This document shows positions 16,417 to 25,187 of a stretch of DNA of 64,000 bases, piece by piece. The notes under the pieces were generated by a model. That model saw only the letters and a program-made list of their open reading frames with translations, made no database searches and was not told the DNA's origin. This DNA comes from Vescimonas sanitatis (GTDB lineage: Bacteria > Bacillota > Clostridia > Oscillospirales > Oscillospiraceae), in assembly GCF_049060325.1 (NCBI RefSeq), contig NZ_JBMGPW010000003.1:1-64000 (forward strand), in the 5' to 3' direction. The translations under genes were made by a program, and so were the position numbers. Within the stretch, counting starts at the first letter, position 1, and the number at the start of each line of letters is the position of its first letter.

Positions 16417-17268
16417 ATGAAAACGATGAAACGCGCATTGACCCTGATTATGGCGGTCATGATGGTCGCCGCGATGGCCGCCTGCGGCAATAAGCCCGCA
16501 GCGAGCAACGGTGACGAAACCACCGACGACGGATCCCTCAAACGCGTGCAGGATGCCGGCAAGCTGATCGTGGCCTGCGAGACATCATGGCCCCCCTTCG
16601 CCTACATTGATGACAAGCAGCAGCTGGTGGGCTACGACGTGGAAGTCGCTGCCGAGATTGCCAAGCGTCTGGGCGTAGAGATCGAGTACTCCAGCTCCAA
16701 CAGCTGGGACGGCATCGTGGCCAGCCTTGACTCCGGCCGCGTGGACGCCATCTTCAACGGTGTGAACATCGCCGGCCGCGTGGACAAGTACGGCATGACC
16801 ATCCCCTATATGCAGAATCAGCTGGTGCTGACCGTTGCCGCCGACAACGAGGACATCAAGAGCTTCGAAGACTTGGACGGCAAACTGGTAGCCAACGCAC
16901 TGGAAGGCTCCAACGGTAAGCTGGCAAAGTCCTATGGCGCCGAGCTGACCCCCGCCGGTCTGGCAGAGGCCATGACCCTGCTAAAGGATCACCGCGCTGA
17001 CGCACAGATCGAGGATCAGATCGTTATGGCCCTGTATCTGGAGGGCAAGCCCGACATGAAGCAGTACGTCAAGCAGGTAGCCTTCTATGAGCCCGCAGAT
17101 ATCACCGAGATGCAGGTGGCCGGCTGCTTCCGCATCGCCGACAAGGAGCTGGTAGAAGCCTGCAACCAGGCTCTGACTGACATGAAGGCCGACGGCACCC
17201 TGTATGATCTGGCTGTAAAGTATCTCAGCCAGGACGTGGCCGACAGTCTGGATGTGTTCACTAAATAA
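16417..17268 (+). CDS. Extracellular solute-binding lipoprotein (amino-acid ABC type)
   Basis: A 283-residue binding protein. The signal peptide ends in a lipobox, VAAMAAC, followed by a low-complexity linker. The family-3 binding domain is seen in KLIVACETSWPPFAYIDDKQ, GYDVEVAAEIAKRLGVEIEY and DAIFNGVNI. ATG at 16417 follows AAGGAAAG; an in-frame start at 16363 would lack a proper signal peptide. It delivers substrate to the permease at 17348. A strong hairpin just downstream probably raises its level relative to the permease. Confidence 0.93.
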   Translation: MKTMKRALTLIMAVMMVAAMAACGNKPAASNGDETTDDGSLKRVQDAGKLIVACETSWPPFAYIDDKQQLVGYDVEVAAEIAKRLGVEIEYSSSNSWDGIVASLDSGRVDAIFNGVNIAGRVDKYGMTIPYMQNQLVLTVAADNEDIKSFEDLDGKLVANALEGSNGKLAKSYGAELTPAGLAEAMTLLKDHRADAQIEDQIVMALYLEGKPDMKQYVKQVAFYEPADITEMQVAGCFRIADKELVEACNQALTDMKADGTLYDLAVKYLSQDVADSLDVFTK

Positions 17269-17279
17269 ATAAACACCGA

Positions 17280-17319
17280 GCCGGTGGAGACGCTCGTTTC
17301 CAACGGGCGTCCCACCGGC
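17280..17319 (+). terminator. Intercistronic hairpin after the binding-protein gene
   Basis: GCCGGTGG (17280-17287) pairs with CCACCGGC (17312-17319) with further pairing inside. There is no long T tract, so it probably stabilises the upstream message or terminates only partly. Confidence 0.5.
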
Positions 17320-17347
17320 TATTACCTTTCAGAAAGCGAGTGTGCGT

Positions 17348-18034
17348 ATGAGCGATCAATTTATGAGGATCGTGGAGATTCTCCTCAACTCTTTCTGGCC
17401 TCTGTGCAAGGCAGCACTGAAATATACGATACCCTTGACCATTGTTTCTTTCGGCTGCGGCACAGTACTGGCTTTTATCACCGCGATCTTCCGCTTGTCG
17501 GGCGTTCGCATTTTGCAAGGCATTGCAAAGTTTTATATCTGGATCATCCGCGGCACGCCCCTTCTGGTGCAGTTGTTCGTGATCTTCTACGGCCTGCCCA
17601 GTCTGGGAATCGTGCTCAGTCCCTTTGTTTCCGGCGTACTGGGCCTGTCCCTGTGTCAGGGCGCCTATAACTCGGAGATCGTCCGCGCCGCGATCCTTTC
17701 TGTCCCCAGCGGACAATGGGAGGCAGCCAAGGCGCTGGGCATGACTCGGGCGCAGACCTATATGCGCATCGTCATTCCGCAGGCGGCGCGCACAGCCGTC
17801 CCCTCTCTGGGCAATCAGTTCATCGGGCTGACCAAGGACACCTCTCTGGCCGGTATGCTGACCATCCCCGAGCTGCTGCAGACCGGCCAGCAGATCACCG
17901 CAGTTGTCTACGAACCGCTGGCGCTGTATCTGGAGGTGGCGTTTGTTTATCTGCTGATGAACTCCGCTCTAACCGTGCTGCAGAGCAAGCTGGAAAAGCG
18001 GCTGAGCAAACACGTACAGCAGAGAACCAACTGA
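17348..18034 (+). CDS. Amino-acid-type ABC transporter permease
   Basis: A 228-residue HisM/GlnP-type membrane protein with several hydrophobic segments. It carries the conserved YIWIIRGTPLLVQLFVIFYG stretch and the EAA loop EAAKALGMTRAQTYMRIVIP that contacts the ATPase. ATG 17348 is preferred over GTG 17342; the ribosome site is weak, in keeping with lower expression than the binding protein. It probably works as a homodimer because no second permease is present. Confidence 0.92.
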   Translation: MSDQFMRIVEILLNSFWPLCKAALKYTIPLTIVSFGCGTVLAFITAIFRLSGVRILQGIAKFYIWIIRGTPLLVQLFVIFYGLPSLGIVLSPFVSGVLGLSLCQGAYNSEIVRAAILSVPSGQWEAAKALGMTRAQTYMRIVIPQAARTAVPSLGNQFIGLTKDTSLAGMLTIPELLQTGQQITAVVYEPLALYLEVAFVYLLMNSALTVLQSKLEKRLSKHVQQRTN

Positions 18035-18050
18035 GAGGGAGGCAGCAGCA

Positions 18051-19313
18051 ATGAGTGCAATCAGCGACATTTTGAAAGACATTCGTCTGCCGCGCATGGT
18101 ACGAGTCCACCAGCAATTTGACTCTCAGGTGGTGGAGGACATCCCCGGAGAGATCACGCGACAGCTGTCCGGTGATTTTCCTCACGGAATCAAAGCCGGT
18201 ATGTCTGTGGCGATCACCTGCGGAAGCCGCGGTATCGCCAATCTCAGCACCATTATGCGCACAGTTGTGGATTTCTGCATCCGCCAAGGCGCACACCCCT
18301 TCATCATACCCGCCATGGGCAGTCACGCAGGCGCGACAGCCGAAGGGCAGCAGGGTATGCTGGCCGCGTTAGGTGTGACCGAGGAGAGCTGCGGCTGTCC
18401 GATCATCAGTTCTATGGAAACAAAGGTCATTGGCCAGACAGCAGAGGGCCACGTGGTACAGATCGACCGGCACGCAGCCGAGGCAGACGGCATTATCGTC
18501 ATCAACCGTATCAAGCCCCACCCCGTCTTTGTCGCGCCCTATGAAAGCGGCCTGATGAAGATGATGACCATCGGCTTAGGCAAGCAGAAGCAAGCCGAGG
18601 TCGTGCATCAGATGGGCTTTGAGAATTTCCATCACCTCATCCCCTTGTTCGGCAATGCCGTGCTGGATCACGCCAATATTCTCTTTGGCCTGGCCATCAT
18701 TGAGAATGCCTATGACCAGACCAACCGCCTGGTAGCTCTGACACCGGAGTGTATCCGGCAGGAGGAGCCCAGCTTGCTGCTGGACGCAAAAGCCAAGATG
18801 CCCAGGCTGCTTTCCGGCTACGCGGACATTCTGGTCGTAGATAAGATGGGTAAGGATATCAGCGGTGATGGTATGGACCCCAACATCACCGGCCGCTTCT
18901 GCCAGTACTACACCGGCAAGCCGAACTTCACAGCCAAGCGCGTGGCGGTGCTCGACCTCACCGAGGCCACCCACGGCAACTTCATCGGTATTGAAGCAGC
19001 AGACGTGACCACTCGTCGAGTAATCGACAAGGCCGATCCAGAGCAGACATACCCCAACTCTCTGACATCCTGCGGCAACCAGCACATGCCCATGTACATG
19101 AAAAATGACCGTGAGGCTATTCAGTGCGCCATTAAGATCAGCACCGGCATCGACCTGAATGATGCCCGCATCATCCGCATCCCGGATACGCTGCACGTGA
19201 CAGATATCATGGTCAGCGAGAATATGCTGCCGGAGATTCTGCAGCGCAATGATATGCAGGTGTTGGGCGAGCCCGAGGAGTGGCCTTTTGATGAAAATGG
19301 AAACCTCTGGTGA
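18051..19313 (+). CDS. Second LarA-like (DUF2088) nickel-pincer enzyme candidate
   Basis: A 420-residue protein whose N-terminal half resembles the LarA catalytic domain. His92 (PAMGSHAGAT), His157 (RIKPHPVF), Lys170 (SGLMKMMTIG) and His186 (AEVVHQMGF) are visible. Lys170 and His186 are 16 apart, as K184 and H200 are in lactate racemase; His157 to Lys170 is 13 rather than 10. It diverges strongly from the LarA-family protein at 6108. ATG follows GAGGGAGG, 16 nt after the permease, and a strong terminator ends the operon. It probably racemises or epimerises an alpha-hydroxy acid brought in by the ABC transporter. Substrate unknown. Confidence 0.82.
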   Translation: MSAISDILKDIRLPRMVRVHQQFDSQVVEDIPGEITRQLSGDFPHGIKAGMSVAITCGSRGIANLSTIMRTVVDFCIRQGAHPFIIPAMGSHAGATAEGQQGMLAALGVTEESCGCPIISSMETKVIGQTAEGHVVQIDRHAAEADGIIVINRIKPHPVFVAPYESGLMKMMTIGLGKQKQAEVVHQMGFENFHHLIPLFGNAVLDHANILFGLAIIENAYDQTNRLVALTPECIRQEEPSLLLDAKAKMPRLLSGYADILVVDKMGKDISGDGMDPNITGRFCQYYTGKPNFTAKRVAVLDLTEATHGNFIGIEAADVTTRRVIDKADPEQTYPNSLTSCGNQHMPMYMKNDREAIQCAIKISTGIDLNDARIIRIPDTLHVTDIMVSENMLPEILQRNDMQVLGEPEEWPFDENGNLW

Positions 19314-19341
19314 GTTTCAGACTCTACGCTTCTTGATAGGC

Positions 19342-19380
19342 AAAAAGGATCACCGCCCGGTCGGGCGGTGATCCTTTTTT
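19342..19380 (+). terminator. Rho-independent terminator of the LacI-controlled operon
   Basis: GGATCACCGCCC (19347-19358) pairs with GGGCGGTGATCC (19363-19374), extended by flanking A and T runs, then a tail of T. Confidence 0.92.
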
Positions 19381-19395
19381 GATACACGCTTGACG

Positions 19396-19531
19396 CAAGA
19401 GCTCAGTCCAGCAGTACATCGATGCCGGAGTTACGCATTTCTCCGCAATGACCTTTGTGGATGACGACCTTACCCAGACCAAGGAGAGTATGCAGCTCTT
19501 TGCGGAAGAAGTCCTTCCGGCATTTCGTTGA
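19396..19531 (+). pseudogene. 3' remnant of a luciferase-like monooxygenase
   Basis: The frame opening after a stop at about 19393 reads VQQYIDAGVTHFSAMTF, ends LFAEEVLPAFR and stops at 19529-19531. This matches the C-terminal end of LLM-class flavin-dependent oxidoreductases. There is no start or N-terminal domain, so it is a truncated leftover. Identification from about 40 residues is tentative. Confidence 0.45.
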
Positions 19532-19551
19532 GAAGGGTCGGTGAAACGGGT

Positions 19552-20741
19552 ATGGAGTTGAAAGCATTTCGCCGCCGCCGCGTGCAGGAGGCGATGAAGG
19601 ATTCCAATGTGCAGATCCTGATCGCATCCCTTCCGCAGAACATCGCCTATCTGACCGGAGGATATGTGAGCGTAGGTCAAAATGTGCTGTGTTCATCACA
19701 GGCCTATGTCGCCTATCTGCTTCCGGAGGGTAAGCTATACTGCATCGTCGGTCACGCCGAGATCCCCTCCGTGTTGGAGTTTGAGGGCGGCAACGCAGAG
19801 ATCGTGCCTTTTGGAGCCTTCCGCTTTGCATACGCCGATGCTCTTCCGAAGCCGCCAGATATTCCGAGTATTAGCAGAAAACAAAGAGCTCCGCACTACA
19901 GGCGCTTCTCGATACGCTTCGCGAGCTGGTCAAGACCGACGATATGCAAATCGCTCTGGATACCAGCCGTATGCCATACGAAACTACCGCCGGCATACTT
20001 GCAGCATTCCCCACGGCATCTGTTTCCGGCGCAGCAGTATTCTATAAGGCTCGCATGATTAAAGCTAAGGAAGAGATAGCGGGCATCGCACGTTCGGCGC
20101 AGATCGCTGAGCAAGCACTGCTCGCCGGCCTGAAGGATTTCCGTCCCGGCGACACAGAGCAGGACCTGGGGAACAGCTTCCGCCGCCATGCGGCACAGCA
20201 CGGCGCGAAGGATATCTTCTGCGTGGCGACTGCCAACAAACGTGCGGCATTTTGTGATACCGTCAACCAGCCTGTTCCTATCGAACGTGGAAGTTTGATT
20301 CGTTTTGATTACGGGTGCGACTATCAGGGTTATACATCGGATCTGTCCAGAACGGTATGCGTTGGGACGCCGGATGAAAAAACCGTTCGTCTGTATGATG
20401 CGATTCGTGCCGGCACAGAGGCGGCTATCGCCGCAGCCCGTCCCGGCGTCCGAGCCTGTGAGCTGTTTCAGATCGCAGTAGAGACGACTCGCAGCAATGG
20501 TATCCCTCATTACAGGCGGCACCATGTGGGTCACTGTTTGGGTCTTGAGGTCTATGATGACCCGTCTATCACACCTGATAATCAGACTGTGCTGCAGGCA
20601 GATATGGCTTTGAACATCGAAACACCGTATTACGAGCTTGGCTGGGGCGGCGTTCAGGTAGAAGACACCGTTGCCATTACCGAGAACGGCGCTGTGCGTC
20701 TGGATGTGAGCGATAATCATCTGATTGTTTTGGATATCTGA
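19552..20741 (+). pseudogene. M24 family metallopeptidase (Xaa-Pro aminopeptidase type), broken
   Basis: The N-terminal creatinase-like domain starts MELKAFRRRRVQEAMKDS and runs to about 19846. The peptidase domain continues in another frame with all five expected metal ligands: Asp in FDYGCDYQGYTSDLSRT (two), His in HHVGHCLG, Glu in ALNIETPYYE and Glu in VQVEDTV. Joining the halves needs a frameshift near 19848 and reading past an in-frame TAG at 19872-19874, so at least two lesions exist. The frame from 19944 (ATG) to 20741 could still make a bare peptidase domain. It follows the LacI-controlled operon but lies after its terminator. Confidence 0.75.
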
Positions 20742-20869
20742 AGGCTCTGCCACGATTCGGAAAGATGCAGCGCCGCTCTGGGTGTTACTGGTTAGTCTCT
20801 CCGCCTTAAACATCCGGCAGCGTGCATCTTTTGGGATAGGCTATGATGGCACGATCCCCTCGGCAGTCT

Positions 20870-20910
20870 AAGAGCGCGCTTCCCTTTCACACAGGGAAGC
20901 GCGCTCTTTC
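20870..20910 (+). terminator. Terminator after the broken M24 peptidase gene
   Basis: A perfect 16-bp stem pairs 20870-20885 with 20893-20908 across a 7-nt loop, followed by a T-rich stretch. Confidence 0.85.
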
Positions 20911-21079
20911 TTCATTTATTTGATGCAGCGGGAAGGAGTTTGTCACCTTTGCAGCACCGTCAATTCTGTCGGATGCAGCAGCAATACTTTCTTCCAAGAG
21001 TATGGTTGGTTTTTTTCGGACTTCTAAATATTACTCTGTCCTGCAAGTACACCTGCGCCGCATACTTTCCATTATCACG

Positions 21080-21185
21080 TCAGTCATCCAACCCCGTTTC
21101 ATGCTTGAGGATCGCGCCGGTGGCGGCGTTGATCTCGTAGCTGTACGCCATGCCGCCGGACTTGAACTCGACCTCGTAGCACGGG
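21080..21185 (-). pseudogene. C-terminal fragment of a PepSY-domain protein
   Basis: The minus frame ending with TGA at 21080-21082 reads CYEVEFKSGGMAYSYEINAA and then TGAILKHETGLDD, a typical PepSY C-terminus. It is cut on its upstream side by the hairpin at 21186-21217, so it is a remnant, possibly made when the adjacent element inserted. The rest of 20742-21394 holds two terminators; in 21223-21394 I recognise nothing. Confidence 0.55.
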
Positions 21186-21222
21186 AAGGGAGCTTTTGCA
21201 TAAGCAAAAGCTCCCTTCTTTT
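21186..21222 (+). terminator. Hairpin terminator near the left side of the mobile element
   Basis: AAGGGAGCTTTTGC (21186-21199) pairs perfectly with GCAAAAGCTCCCTT (21204-21217), followed by CTTTTA. Confidence 0.75.
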
Positions 21223-21394
21223 ATGTGGTTTCACCAAGCGCAGGTTATGTTATAGGCTTCCATCTCCTGTCATCCGTGTAATGCGCGGAAAGGGCGTTTT
21301 ATTGCATTTGGACTTAAAAACTTTTTTGATCAAGCTCCGCTGAGCACCTCGTAAACGCGGGCCAACGCTGCTGTCTCATAGATAAAGCGAGCTG

Positions 21395-22273
21395 TCAGCT
21401 CCCGTTCCCCCCCCACCACGTCCTCTGCGGCGTTGTGTAATGCCCCGTCTCCTGCTCCGCCTCCGCCTTGGCGGCGCGGATGGCTTTCTGAGCGGAGAGC
21501 CACCGGCCGTAGGCCCCGCCATACAAGTCCTTTTTCAGTTTCCGCAGTGCGGCCTTGTACGCCTTCTCCGCTCCGCTGGGGCCGTTGTAGTTAAGATAGA
21601 TCGCCAGCTCCTGAAAGGTCATGCCAACCTCGTCCGGCTGACCGATGCCAAGGTAGCTTCGCACCAGATTCAGCTCTCTGGGCGTCAATACTTGCTCCAT
21701 CCGTTGCATCAGCAGCGTCCGGCGCATCAGGCGGTCATAGGCCACGGCAGGGTCGCCGCCGCAGCTGACGGAGAACACATCGTCCCCTAACTGCTGGACG
21801 CAAAACAGCGTCCGGTATTCTTTTATCAATGCCCCAGCTACCTTGACAGATACATTCAGTTCTCCGCACACCACCTTGACCAACTCAGCATCAGATGAGT
21901 CCCATCCCTCGGCACAGAGGTATGCCACCCTGCGCAGTTGATTGTACCGGCTGGTTGGGACGGACAGAGGAAAGGCGTACCGCGCGGCGTAGTCGGGCAG
22001 CGCCGCTTCTATCGCGGGCGTCGCATAGGTCAGCAGTTTTGTTCCGTAGGCGGGATCAAAGCGCCCTGCCGCGTCCAGCAGTGCCAGCGCCGCCTCCTGC
22101 TTCAAATCCTCCATCTCACACCACGGCGTGTACGCCCGCACCGGGTCGGTGAGGTAACCCTCGTTCTGTGCGACGAGCTGCTCCGCGGCGTTTTTGTCTC
22201 CGGCTTGTATTCGCAAAGCCAGCTCTTCATTGCAGGGGCCGCCCCCGGCAACGGTGTACATATTTTTCGTCAC
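21395..22273 (-). CDS. Sigma-70-like factor of the mobile element
   Basis: A 292-residue protein with sigma-like organisation: a region-2-like part with MEDLKQEAALALLDAAGRFD and TKLLTYATPAIEAAL, and a C-terminal region-4-like part around LTPRELNLVRSYLGIG and MTFQELAIYLN. GTG at 22273 follows a G-rich site; ATG at 22261 is an alternative. The element encodes it divergently from its mobilisation genes, so it may drive element-specific transcription. A long basic-acidic tail follows. Assignment as a sigma-like regulator is fairly sure; its target promoters are unknown. Confidence 0.72.
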   Translation of the reverse strand: MTKNMYTVAGGGPCNEELALRIQAGDKNAAEQLVAQNEGYLTDPVRAYTPWCEMEDLKQEAALALLDAAGRFDPAYGTKLLTYATPAIEAALPDYAARYAFPLSVPTSRYNQLRRVAYLCAEGWDSSDAELVKVVCGELNVSVKVAGALIKEYRTLFCVQQLGDDVFSVSCGGDPAVAYDRLMRRTLLMQRMEQVLTPRELNLVRSYLGIGQPDEVGMTFQELAIYLNYNGPSGAEKAYKAALRKLKKDLYGGAYGRWLSAQKAIRAAKAEAEQETGHYTTPQRTWWGGNGS

Positions 22274-22291
22274 AGGAATGCCCCCCCTTCC

Positions 22292-23407
22292 TCATTTCAG
22301 CCGCTTCTCTGCCTCCGCGTAAATGTGTTCCAATTCCATGTCCCGCGCATATCCGTCAGCGGCATAGTCGTTGTCCATCAGTGCCTTGTCCCGGTAGCTC
22401 CCCGCCAGATACAGTGCCTCCCGCCGCAGGTCATCGGAGATCTTCCCTCTCTGGTGATGCTTGCGGATGGTGTCGGTGCGGGTATTGAACAGGCGGTAGA
22501 CCGGGTGCTGTTTGTTCTGCTCCTTCTGGTGCATCATCGCGCCGTACTGCCGGCAGGTATAGCGATTGTCCTGCGGGGCGACGCCGTCGCAGTATTTAGG
22601 GATGTGGCCGTTGGTGGTCAGAAAGTATCTTCCGCAGCCTTGGCACTGGCTGGGCGCGTGGCCGTGGTGCAATCCGTTCATCAGGTCGAACACATAAAAG
22701 TCAATGGCACGCTTGCAAATCACACGCTGCGCGGTTTTCCATTTTTCCTCATTGTTCTCATCCTGAAAATATTTGAATCCTGTGATAACTCTTGGATAGG
22801 AGAAAAACTCCTCTACCCCGCCAAACGGCATCTGCTCCAACAGGATCAGAAAGCTGTCATCCTCATCAAAGCACTCATGCGCCGCCTTTGCGAAGGCGTC
22901 TGCATTACGCTGCTTCGATCCGCGCAGATATTTCCTTTCAAATGCGCGGATGAGCAGGCAAAAATTATAGATTGCCACCAAGCTTCTCAGGATCGGCTCA
23001 CAAAAGGAAAGCGCCAAGTACGGAAGATGCGCCTCCTCTTCCTCGTAGTCCCGATCGAGCCGCTCCTCACTCAAAGCATGTTCAAGATTCTCATACGCGC
23101 GTTGCTCTTCGCAATAGCAAAACGGAGGACAAGTATACAACCATGAAACTGTGTTACGCAGCAGCGGTTTCAGTTGTGACGCAATATCATGGCGCTTGCT
23201 CTTTTCGGCTGTGCTCAAATCGTCCACGAGCGCCGTCAGCACAGCGATACGCTCCAGAAGAGGATCGTGGATCGCACCGGCAAAGTTCAAGATCTCCGCC
23301 GCAAAATGTCCCGCTGGAAATTCCTTTCCCTCGTAGTACACACGGTCATTCCAGCAGTCCATTGTCATGGTGTCAAATGTGTTATACTGATCCGTTCCGA
23401 TCTTCAA
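22292..23407 (-). CDS. DUF6076-like protein with a zinc-binding-type Cys motif
   Basis: A 371-residue protein starting at TTG 23407 behind AGGAGG. The C-terminal part has CQGCGRYFLTTNGHIPKYC and then a further Cys in YTCRQYGAMM, a zinc-ribbon-like arrangement followed by a helical, basic region. This layout is seen in DUF6076 proteins carried by clostridial mobile elements. Function is unknown; it may bind DNA or RNA. It lies 18 nt before the sigma-like gene and is probably co-transcribed with it. Confidence 0.65.
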   Translation of the reverse strand: MKIGTDQYNTFDTMTMDCWNDRVYYEGKEFPAGHFAAEILNFAGAIHDPLLERIAVLTALVDDLSTAEKSKRHDIASQLKPLLRNTVSWLYTCPPFCYCEEQRAYENLEHALSEERLDRDYEEEEAHLPYLALSFCEPILRSLVAIYNFCLLIRAFERKYLRGSKQRNADAFAKAAHECFDEDDSFLILLEQMPFGGVEEFFSYPRVITGFKYFQDENNEEKWKTAQRVICKRAIDFYVFDLMNGLHHGHAPSQCQGCGRYFLTTNGHIPKYCDGVAPQDNRYTCRQYGAMMHQKEQNKQHPVYRLFNTRTDTIRKHHQRGKISDDLRREALYLAGSYRDKALMDNDYAADGYARDMELEHIYAEAEKRLK

Positions 23408-23552
23408 AAGCCCGCCTCCTGTCCCATATCCGTTTTACAGCTGTCCTGCGATATTCTCATTCTATCAAAAAATACAGAATAATCAAGTGAAAGGGTTAGA
23501 GCCTCGACTGCAGCGAGGTCTCTGCCCTTATCCTTTTATCCGGAGGTTTTTT

Positions 23553-24608
23553 ATGTCTCAAATCAAACGACTGCAAACCATTGACGCGGACACGCTGCAA
23601 AGCACCGCTTATGAGCCGGTCTCCTTCGTGGTCGACGATCTGCTGCCCCAGGGACTGCACCTACTGGCAGGCGCGCCGAAGATCGGCAAATCGTGGCTGG
23701 CACTGTGGCTGTGTCTCTGCGCCGCGCAGGGCAAGCCGCTCTGGACCTTCGCCACGCGCCCATGCGAGGTGCTGTACCTCTGTCTGGAGGACAGCTTCCA
23801 GCGTATCCAAAGCCGCCTCTTTGATCTCACGGAGGACGCGCCGCCCACGCTGCACTTCGCTGTCATGTCCCAGCAGCTCCACAACGGGCTGGTGGAACAG
23901 ATCGAGCAATTCCTGAAAGAGCATCCGCAGACCAGGCTCATCGTCATCGACACGCTCCAGCGTATCCGCACCGTGGGCAATGACGCAAACCCGTATGCCA
24001 GCGACTATCGGGACATCGGCGTTCTGAAAGCGCTGGCGGACAAACACCGCATCGCCATTCTGCTGGTGCATCACCTGCGGAAGATGAATGACGATGATCC
24101 CATGAACATGATCTCCGGCACCACCGGACTCAGCGGTGCCACCGACAGCAACTTCGTCCTCCGCAAGAGCAAGCGCAGAGAAAACACCACCACGCTCTAC
24201 TGCACCGGGCGGGACATCCCCTACCGGGAACTGGCATTGGAGTTCGATGGCGAGGATCATGTCTGGAAGCTGCTGTCGGATGACTGCGAACAGACGGAGC
24301 AGCCCAGTGAGAGAATTCTTTTTCTTCTCTCTGAACTGCTGCGCCAGCAGCCGGAGATCAGCGCCCCTGCCAAGGTGCTGCTGGAAAAGATCGACCCTGT
24401 CGGTACGGAGGGACTGACCCCCAACAGCTTTTCCCACCGAATCCGCAAAAGCGTTGACGCTCTAAGGCGAAACGGTATTACGGTGTCCTTCCGCAAGAGC
24501 AACGGCGACCGGCTGATCTGCCTGAAAAGGGCCGATGGGGTCGATGATCTCACTACCGAAAACATCGTCACCATCGACCCTGAGAACCCGCCGTGTTTCG
24601 GCGTGTGA
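23553..24608 (+). CDS. RepA/DnaB-like AAA family ATPase of the mobile element
   Basis: A 351-residue RecA-fold ATPase. Walker A is GAPKIGKS (residues 40-47), Walker B is LIVIDTLQ, a sensor-like stretch is ILLVHHLRK, and there is a predicted winged-helix C-terminus around SFSHRIRKSVDALRRNG. ATG at 23553 follows CGGAGG. Proteins of this type act as replicative helicase or plasmid RepA-like factors in integrative elements. It is divergent from the sigma-like/DUF6076 pair and lies upstream of the mobilisation genes. Confidence 0.8.
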   Translation: MSQIKRLQTIDADTLQSTAYEPVSFVVDDLLPQGLHLLAGAPKIGKSWLALWLCLCAAQGKPLWTFATRPCEVLYLCLEDSFQRIQSRLFDLTEDAPPTLHFAVMSQQLHNGLVEQIEQFLKEHPQTRLIVIDTLQRIRTVGNDANPYASDYRDIGVLKALADKHRIAILLVHHLRKMNDDDPMNMISGTTGLSGATDSNFVLRKSKRRENTTTLYCTGRDIPYRELALEFDGEDHVWKLLSDDCEQTEQPSERILFLLSELLRQQPEISAPAKVLLEKIDPVGTEGLTPNSFSHRIRKSVDALRRNGITVSFRKSNGDRLICLKRADGVDDLTTENIVTIDPENPPCFGV

Positions 24609-24881
24609 GCCGCTGTGTGCGCGGTTCGGGGCTGGGGTGGTGGTGTACACGCCGAGAGCTGTTTACCGCACACGGCGCGGGACGCGGGAATCGTCGCCCA
24701 CTCAGGTGGCGGCGACGGCCAGCATCGCATTTGTCTGGTCTGCGGCGAAGCCGCTGCCCTGCCAAATGCACTGGGCGGGGCGTGGCCCCACACCCCATTT
24801 TCGGGCAGAAGCCCACACCCACTTAAAGACCCCCAGATCTCCGAGGGGACGAGAGAAATCATTTCAGAAAGGTCATTGATT
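24609..24881 (+). other. Noncoding region before mobC, candidate origin of transfer
   Basis: This 273-base gap has stem-forming sequence. One long hairpin has arms GCATTTG (24727-24733) and CAAATGC (24763-24769) with an inner GCGGC/GCCGC stem, and another forms around GTCGCCCAC and GTGGCGGCGAC just before it. C-rich repeats follow. A relaxase and MobC normally act at such a site just upstream of mobC. No nick site could be assigned. Confidence 0.4.
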
Positions 24882-25187
24882 ATGAAAAAAGATATCAAAT
24901 TCAGTACGCGCATGGCGTCCGCTGACCGCGAGAAGATCAAAGCGCTGGCGGCGAAGGCTCATATGTCCATGAGCGAATACGTCACTGCCTGCTGCCTCGG
25001 CAAGCGGATCATTGTCATCGACGAGCAGAAAGAGCTGCTCCGCCAGCTCAAGGGCATTGGCAGCAACATCAACCGCCTCACCGTCCTTGCCAACATGGGC
25101 AAGGTGCAGGTCATCGGTCTCGACAAGGCCGCGCAGGAACTGTCCGAGGTCAGCGCCGCTCTGCGGTCAGTCTTGGAAGGTCGGTGA
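24882..25187 (+). CDS. mobC: MobC-like relaxosome accessory protein
   Basis: A 101-residue protein that should bind the transfer origin and help the relaxase nick DNA. It starts MKKDIKFSTRMASADREKIK, with a ribbon-helix-helix pattern, and has the MobC-type segment LKGIGSNINRLTVLANMGKV. ATG at 24882 lies behind AAAGG. A longer in-frame start at 24615 would run through the candidate oriT and is rejected. Its stop overlaps the relaxase start. Confidence 0.85.
   Translation: MKKDIKFSTRMASADREKIKALAAKAHMSMSEYVTACCLGKRIIVIDEQKELLRQLKGIGSNINRLTVLANMGKVQVIGLDKAAQELSEVSAALRSVLEGR

Noticed and set aside
24615..24881. An N-terminal extension of MobC
   Set aside because: ATG 24882 gives a normal MobC with a ribosome site; the upstream stretch is hairpin-rich and fits oriT better.
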